Under the pieces are notes generated by a model. That model ran no database searches, had not been told where the DNA came from, and was given only the letters and a program-made list of their open reading frames with translations. A DNA stretch of 64,000 nt from Micromonospora alfalfae (GTDB lineage: Bacteria; Actinomycetota; Actinomycetes; Mycobacteriales; Micromonosporaceae): positions 248,001 to 312,000 of the forward strand of contig NZ_JAKKFH010000011.1 in the NCBI RefSeq assembly GCF_022230925.1, read 5' to 3'. Below, piece by piece: positions 59,940 through 64,000 of the stretch (positions are counted from its first letter, which is position 1; each line of letters begins with the position of its first letter). A program made the translations under genes and the position numbers.

Positions 59940-60157
59940 ACAGCTGGTACGGCGCTCCACGCTCCGACGTGCTCCCGGCCGGGAAGCCCCTGCAGTCGAG
60001 TGTGGACCACCAGGTCGAGCATTCCCGCCGCTACCGCGCCGGTGCCCACCGTGACGCGCAGCGGCTCGACGCCGGCCGCCCTGTCCAACATCGATGAACA
60101 CCTCGCACGCTGACCACGTTTTCAGAACTGGCCACCCTGCCAGCACGGACGGCGACG

Positions 60158-60661
60158 TCATCGGGACGTGCCCGAGAGGTAGACCCCGAGACCAGCCAGC
60201 AACAGGCTGATCAGGCTGGCGCCGGCGCGTACCGAGTTCCACCACGTCCAGGCCGACGAGTAGGAAGCCCACACCCGGACCGCCTCCGCAGGATCGGCCG
60301 GCACGCCTGCGGCGCCGAGGTTCTCGTTCATCGGCACGTTGATGGCCACCGTCGGGATGAACGCGCCCACCAGGTACACCGCCGCGGCCAACAGGAACAG
60401 CGCACCCGCCGACCGCTTCCCGAGGGTCAACAGGAACACTCCGGTCACCGTGGCGGCGACGAGCGGGCCGAAGAACGTGACGAAGAACAGCGGATTCTGG
60501 ATCCTCTGGTTGATGCTCGTCATGGCCCGGATCGCGGTGCCGGCGTCGGCGGCGTTCAACCCGGGCATCACCGCCACCGAAAATGCGTAGTAGACACCGG
60601 TGATCGCACCCGTGACCGCCAGGGTCACCGCCGCCGACCAGGCAGCCACTGTGGCGTTCAT
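60158..60661 (-). CDS. DUF1772 (anthrone oxygenase-like) membrane protein
   Basis: A 167-residue membrane protein with four helices. The DUF1772 pattern is visible in VTGAITGVYYAFSVAVMPGL, the central NPLFFVTFFGPLVAATVTG, and NVPMNENLGA. Members are related to anthrone oxygenases but most have no proven function. Start ATG 60661 (GGTGGAG seven bases upstream) overlaps the upstream gene's stop (ATGA); an in-frame ATG at 60691 lies inside that gene. Confidence 0.82.
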   Translation of the reverse strand: MNATVAAWSAAVTLAVTGAITGVYYAFSVAVMPGLNAADAGTAIRAMTSINQRIQNPLFFVTFFGPLVAATVTGVFLLTLGKRSAGALFLLAAAVYLVGAFIPTVAINVPMNENLGAAGVPADPAEAVRVWASYSSAWTWWNSVRAGASLISLLLAGLGVYLSGTSR

Positions 60662-61515
60662 GCCCGGACTCCACCGGGTGACGTGTTCCATGCACCAGCG
60701 GCGGCGGCGTCCCGGGCATAGTCGGTGAAGTCGCGCGGGCTGCGGCCCAGGGCCCGTTGCACACCATCGGCGAGCTGCGCGTTGCGGCCGTCCAACACCT
60801 TGCCGAACAGCTCGGTCAGCACCGCCGCGAGCTCCGCCGGCACGTCGTACCCGGCCATCACGGCGGCGTACTCCTCGGGCGAGACCGATCGGTACCGGAT
60901 CTTCCGCCCGAGCGCGTCGCCGATCTCCGAGGTCGCCTCGGCGAAGGTGAGCAGCCGCGGGCCGGTCACCTCGTAGAGCTGCCCCGCGTGCCCGTCGTCG
61001 GTCAGCGCCGCGACCACGATGTCGGCGATGTCGAGGGCGTCGACGAACGGCTCCGGCACGTTCCCGGCCGGGAGGGTCACCTCGCCGCCGCGTATCGAGT
61101 CGGTCAGGAAGTCCTCGCTGAAGTTCTGGCTGAACCAGCTCGCCCGCACGATCGTCCAGGCCACACCGGAGTCCTGGACCACCTGCTCGCTGAGTTTGGC
61201 CTCCTCCTCGCCCCGGCCGGAAAGCAGAACCAACCGTTCGATGCCGCCGGACACCGCCTGTTCGGTGAACGAGCGGATCGTCGCGAGGGCGTCCGGCGCG
61301 GCCAGGTCCGGGTAGTACACCAGGTAGACCGACGAAACCCCGTCGAGTACGGGTGCCCAGGTGCGTTGGTCGGTCCAGTCGAACGGCGGCTCACCGGAGC
61401 GGGAGCCGACCCGCACCGGCCGGTCGAGTGTGGCGAGCCGATCCACCACCCGGCGGCCGGTCTTGCCGGTGCCGCCCAGTACGAGGATTGGCTGCTCATC
61501 AACGGTCTTCGTCAT
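60658..61515 (-). CDS. NmrA-like NAD(P)-binding protein
   Basis: A 285-residue atypical short-chain dehydrogenase. The nucleotide motif is ILVLGGTGKTGRRVVDRLA, then RPVRVGSRSGEPPFDW, RLVLLSGRGEEE and WTIVRASWFSQNFSEDFL. Such proteins act as redox sensors or as NAD(P)H:quinone reductases and often lack the catalytic Tyr-Lys pair, as here. It forms a pair with the DUF1772 gene and is divergent from an AraC regulator 103 bases away, which may control it. Confidence 0.85.
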   Translation of the reverse strand: MTKTVDEQPILVLGGTGKTGRRVVDRLATLDRPVRVGSRSGEPPFDWTDQRTWAPVLDGVSSVYLVYYPDLAAPDALATIRSFTEQAVSGGIERLVLLSGRGEEEAKLSEQVVQDSGVAWTIVRASWFSQNFSEDFLTDSIRGGEVTLPAGNVPEPFVDALDIADIVVAALTDDGHAGQLYEVTGPRLLTFAEATSEIGDALGRKIRYRSVSPEEYAAVMAGYDVPAELAAVLTELFGKVLDGRNAQLADGVQRALGRSPRDFTDYARDAAAAGAWNTSPGGVRA

Positions 61516-61606
61516 GTCAGCCAGTCAAGTCGAGGGCGAGCGCACCGGGAATGGGCGAGACTCTCGATCGCATGTCCCGGCGTCTCGGCCGCCCACGTCA
61601 CAGGGC

Positions 61607-61612
61607 TAACCT
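61607..61612 (+). promoter_or_regulatory. -10 box of a leaderless AraC-regulator transcript
   Basis: TAACCT six bases before the ATG at 61619; no Shine-Dalgarno sequence lies between. Confidence 0.5.
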
Positions 61613-61618
61613 GAGCGC

Positions 61619-62578
61619 ATGGATGCGCTCGCGGGGCTGCTGGACGGGCCCAGGGCGCGCGGTGCGTTCCTGATGCGGTCGGTGTTCGACCCGCCCTGGT
61701 CGGTACGGATCCAGGATCGCGCGCCCCTCACCCTTGTCACCATGCTGCGCGGCACAGCGTGGGTGGTGCCGGACCGGGGAGCTCCGGTGCCACTACGCCC
61801 CGGCGATGTCGCGATCATCCGTGGCCCGGAGCCGTACACGATCGCCGACGACCCGGCCACAGCGCCGCAGGCAGTGATTCATCCCGGTGAGCACAGCACC
61901 ACGCCCACCGGGGACGAGTTGTGCGAAGTGATGGACCTGGGTATGCGGACCTGGGGCGAACGCGCTGACGGGGCGGCGGTGCTGCTCAGTGGCACATACC
62001 AGTTGCAGGGCGAGGTCAGTCAACGGCTGCTGAGGGTCCTGCCCCATCTCCTGGTGCTGCCGGCCGGGGCACTGGACAGCCCGCTCATCCCGTTGCTCGG
62101 CGACGAGATGACCAAGGACGAGCCGGGGCAGGATGTGGTCCTGGACCGGCTGCTCGACCTACTGCTCATCGCCGTACTCCGGGCCTGGTTCTCCCGGCCG
62201 GACGCGGCGGCGCCCGCCTGGTATCGAGCGCACGGCGACCCGGTGGTCGGCAGGGCGTTGCGGCTGCTGCACGACCACCCGGCGAAGTCCTGGACGGTGG
62301 CCACCCTCGCGGCCGAAACCGGTACCTCGCGGGCGGTGCTGGCCCGCCGGTTCACCGAACTGGTCGGCGAGCCACCGATGGCGTACCTCACCAACTGGCG
62401 GCTCGCGCTGGCCGCCGACCTGTTGCGCGAGCCGGACGCCACCGTCGCCGCGGTGGCCCGCCAGGTCGGCTACGGCAGCTCATTCGCACTGAGCGCGGCC
62501 TTCAAACGGGTACGCGGTCTCAGCCCGGCCGAACACCGGCAGGCCGTCGGGTCGCCTGACCTCACTCCAGTGGGATGA
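61619..62578 (+). CDS. AraC-family regulator with cupin sensor domain
   Basis: A 319-residue regulator. An N-terminal cupin (LVTMLRGTAWVVPDRG; LRPGDVAIIRGPEPYTIAD) is joined to two C-terminal helix-turn-helices (SWTVATLAAETGTSRAVLAR; AAVARQVGYGSSFALSAAFK) ending in the AraC signature RGLSPAEHR. AraC regulators of this type bind a small inducer. It is divergent from the NmrA/DUF1772 pair and probably regulates it. The ATG follows a TANNNT box directly. Confidence 0.9.
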   Translation: MDALAGLLDGPRARGAFLMRSVFDPPWSVRIQDRAPLTLVTMLRGTAWVVPDRGAPVPLRPGDVAIIRGPEPYTIADDPATAPQAVIHPGEHSTTPTGDELCEVMDLGMRTWGERADGAAVLLSGTYQLQGEVSQRLLRVLPHLLVLPAGALDSPLIPLLGDEMTKDEPGQDVVLDRLLDLLLIAVLRAWFSRPDAAAPAWYRAHGDPVVGRALRLLHDHPAKSWTVATLAAETGTSRAVLARRFTELVGEPPMAYLTNWRLALAADLLREPDATVAAVARQVGYGSSFALSAAFKRVRGLSPAEHRQAVGSPDLTPVG

Positions 62579-62753
62579 CCGTGCCGAGCCTGGCCGGGCA
62601 CTGCCGTCGCAGGTCGACGACCCGCAGCGCGGTTGCCGTGTCATGTGCCGAGGTACGACCCTTGGTCCCCACCTGGTCCCCGGGTCGCTGCCACCCTTGA
62701 CGGTTGCGGCACGCGGTTCCGCTCGGTCGGAGGGGTGGCCACGTCGCCGATGT

Positions 62754-62759
62754 TAGCCT
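62754..62759 (+). promoter_or_regulatory. -10 box of a leaderless transcript
   Basis: TAGCCT seven bases before the ATG at 62767. Confidence 0.5.
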
Positions 62760-62766
62760 CGCCAGC

Positions 62767-63396
62767 ATGACTGGGCAGATCACCGCCGGGCAGTTCCACG
62801 AGGCCGACGGTGTCGAGGACTGGCGGTCCCTGTACCACGTGGTCTCGGCCTATTTCCGGACCGGTTCGCTGGCCGAGGGCATCGCGCTCGTCGATGAGAT
62901 CGGTGAGCTCGCCAGCGAAACCGAGCAGCCGTACCTCAACATCGACCTGCGCCACGCCGGCGTCACAGTGTCCCTGTCTCGGCGCGACATCGGGCTGGCC
63001 CGGCAGATCTCGGCCGCCGCCAGGGCACTGAACATTCCCGCCGACCCGACCGCCGTGCAGCTCATCAACGTCACCCTCGACGTACTCGTCAGCGCGAAGG
63101 TGCTGCCATTCTGGCGGGCGCTGCTCGGTTACCGCGAGGTCGGCGACAACTACCTGGCCGACCCGGCACGCCGCGGCCCAGGCTTCGGGTTGCAGAAGAT
63201 GGAAGCGGCGCGTCCACAACGCAACCGCATGCACCTCGACATCGCCGTCCCGCACGATCAAGCCGAGGCCCGCATCGCCGCAGCCTTGGCCGCAGGCGGC
63301 CACCTCGTCTCCGAGGCGCACGCGCCGATGTGGTGGGTACTGGCTGACGCCGAGGGCAACGAGGCTTGCGTCGCTACCTGGGTGGGCCGCGAATAG
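62767..63396 (+). CDS. Pterin-dehydratase-like/VOC fusion protein
   Basis: A 209-residue protein with two parts. Residues 1-95 resemble pterin-4a-carbinolamine dehydratase (YFRTGSLAEGIALVDEIGEL; YLNIDLRHAGVTVSLSRRD), although the usual catalytic HH pair is reduced to one His. Residues 100-209 form a VOC (glyoxalase-like) module: VLVSAKVLPFWRALLGYREV, NRMHLDIAVPHDQAEARIAA and a final MWWVLADAEGNEACVATW. This fusion is common in actinobacteria but its substrate is unknown. Its message is probably leaderless. Confidence 0.75.
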   Translation: MTGQITAGQFHEADGVEDWRSLYHVVSAYFRTGSLAEGIALVDEIGELASETEQPYLNIDLRHAGVTVSLSRRDIGLARQISAAARALNIPADPTAVQLINVTLDVLVSAKVLPFWRALLGYREVGDNYLADPARRGPGFGLQKMEAARPQRNRMHLDIAVPHDQAEARIAAALAAGGHLVSEAHAPMWWVLADAEGNEACVATWVGRE

Positions 63397-63516
63397 CGCC
63401 GTTTCAGCCTGCCTGGTCCGCCCGCCGAGAGCTTGACACTCAACAGGAGCATCCACTTCGGCCAGCGTGTCGTACTCCGCATGATGCGGCACGCCTTGGC
63501 TTCACCAGAAGAGCAG

Positions 63517-64000
63517 CTACGTCCTCGCCTGAGTCAGGAAGGATCGGGCGGCCAGCTCGCCGGCATGGTCGCGGGCCCACACTGCCCACCGCGCACCAGC
63601 GCCGGGGAACACGGCGGCGAACGTTCTCCAGACGTGCAGCCGGAAACCGTCCTGCTCCCACCAGCGCTCGGTGTACCCGCACGCCTCCCGCATCAAGGTG
63701 AGGCGGGCCGCGTGTGCTTCGACCGCCGCCAGGCCAGGCGCATCATCGAGCGACACCGGAATCCACGTGGCGCAATCGTGGTAGAGCGCCCCGGCTTCGA
63801 GCAGTGCGTCGACGCCAGGGAAGACGGGCACCACCGGCGACGAGCCGGGGCCCGTGAAGCAGTAGACCACGGCGCCGTCGCCGGCTAGGAGCTCGTCGGC
63901 TGTGGGCCCATCCGAAAGCTCGAACGACGTTCGCTCCGCGACTTGGCGGAGGAAGTGGGCAGCTCTCGGCGACAAGCCCGAAGGGTCGTCCAGGATGTGA
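63517..64000 (-). CDS. Unidentified protein, 5' end cut by window edge
   Basis: The frame is open to the right edge: codons before the TTG at 63975 read HILDDPSG without a stop, so the gene starts outside the window. At least 160 residues are visible, with a Trp-rich C-terminus (YTERWWEQDGFRLHVWRTFA; ARWAVWARDHAG). I cannot assign a family; a motif such as FTGPGSSPVVPVFPGVDALL gives no function. Confidence 0.55.
   Translation of the reverse strand, partial: HILDDPSGLSPRAAHFLRQVAERTSFELSDGPTADELLAGDGAVVYCFTGPGSSPVVPVFPGVDALLEAGALYHDCATWIPVSLDDAPGLAAVEAHAARLTLMREACGYTERWWEQDGFRLHVWRTFAAVFPGAGARWAVWARDHAGELAARSFLTQART

Noticed and set aside
59940..60157. Possible short gene on either strand
   Set aside because: Open frames exist in this 200-base gap but none has a start signal or family likeness.

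Overview
The window is high-GC DNA with dense short-spaced operons, frequent GTG/TTG starts, ATGA/GTGA stop-start overlaps, LAL/FCD/DeoR-type regulators and SD-less genes preceded by a TANNNT box. This suggests a filamentous actinomycete, and the gene types are compatible with Micromonosporaceae; the family is an inference, because no rRNA or tRNA gene was found. No IS element, integrase, CRISPR array or replication origin was seen.

Left part (1-13 kb): the end of a TetR gene faces a reverse-strand operon (EthD-like, small membrane protein, FAD disulfide reductase) that has a clear promoter and two operator-like inverted repeats. Then come an LtrA membrane protein, a secreted PQQ-type sugar dehydrogenase, SUKH and DinB proteins, a degraded helicase C-terminus, a protein with tandem 12-residue repeats, a VOC protein, an LPXTG-like wall protein, and a hydrolase/DJ-1/GntR group.

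Metabolic part (13.6-31.5 kb): a forward operon encodes a carbohydrate ABC importer with lipoprotein, two permeases and two different ATPases (the second has Asn in place of the switch His), followed by an aldehyde dehydrogenase and an iron alcohol dehydrogenase. After GNAT, DUF5996 and CPBP genes comes a complete reverse-strand PTS operon: DeoR regulator, PfkB kinase, EIIC, EIIB, EIIA, zinc polyol-type dehydrogenase, HPr and Enzyme I. A two-component system and a MacB/FtsX-type ABC exporter follow (31.9-37.5 kb); two matching 18-bp palindromes link them.

The standout is a RiPP (ribosomally made, modified peptide) gene cluster at 37.9-58.7 kb. Two precursors with nitrile-hydratase-like (proteusin/NHLP) leaders end in very different cores. 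One is aliphatic and Asn-rich, with no Cys, Ser or Thr. The other is a short core with seven Cys. The cluster carries two separate YcaO systems: a TfuA/YcaO pair (thioamide type) together with a cobalamin radical SAM enzyme, and a fused leader-binding/YcaO cyclodehydratase with a SagB-type azoline dehydrogenase. It also has a full NHLP export set (HlyD adaptor, C39 peptidase ABC transporter, second ABC transporter), a lipoprotein, a MerR regulator divergent from the precursors and a large LAL regulator. The simplest reading is one locus making two chemically different peptides, or a hybrid pathway, with shared export.

Right end (59.4-64 kb): GNAT, NmrA/DUF1772, AraC, a pterin-dehydratase-like/VOC fusion, and an unidentified gene cut by the window edge.
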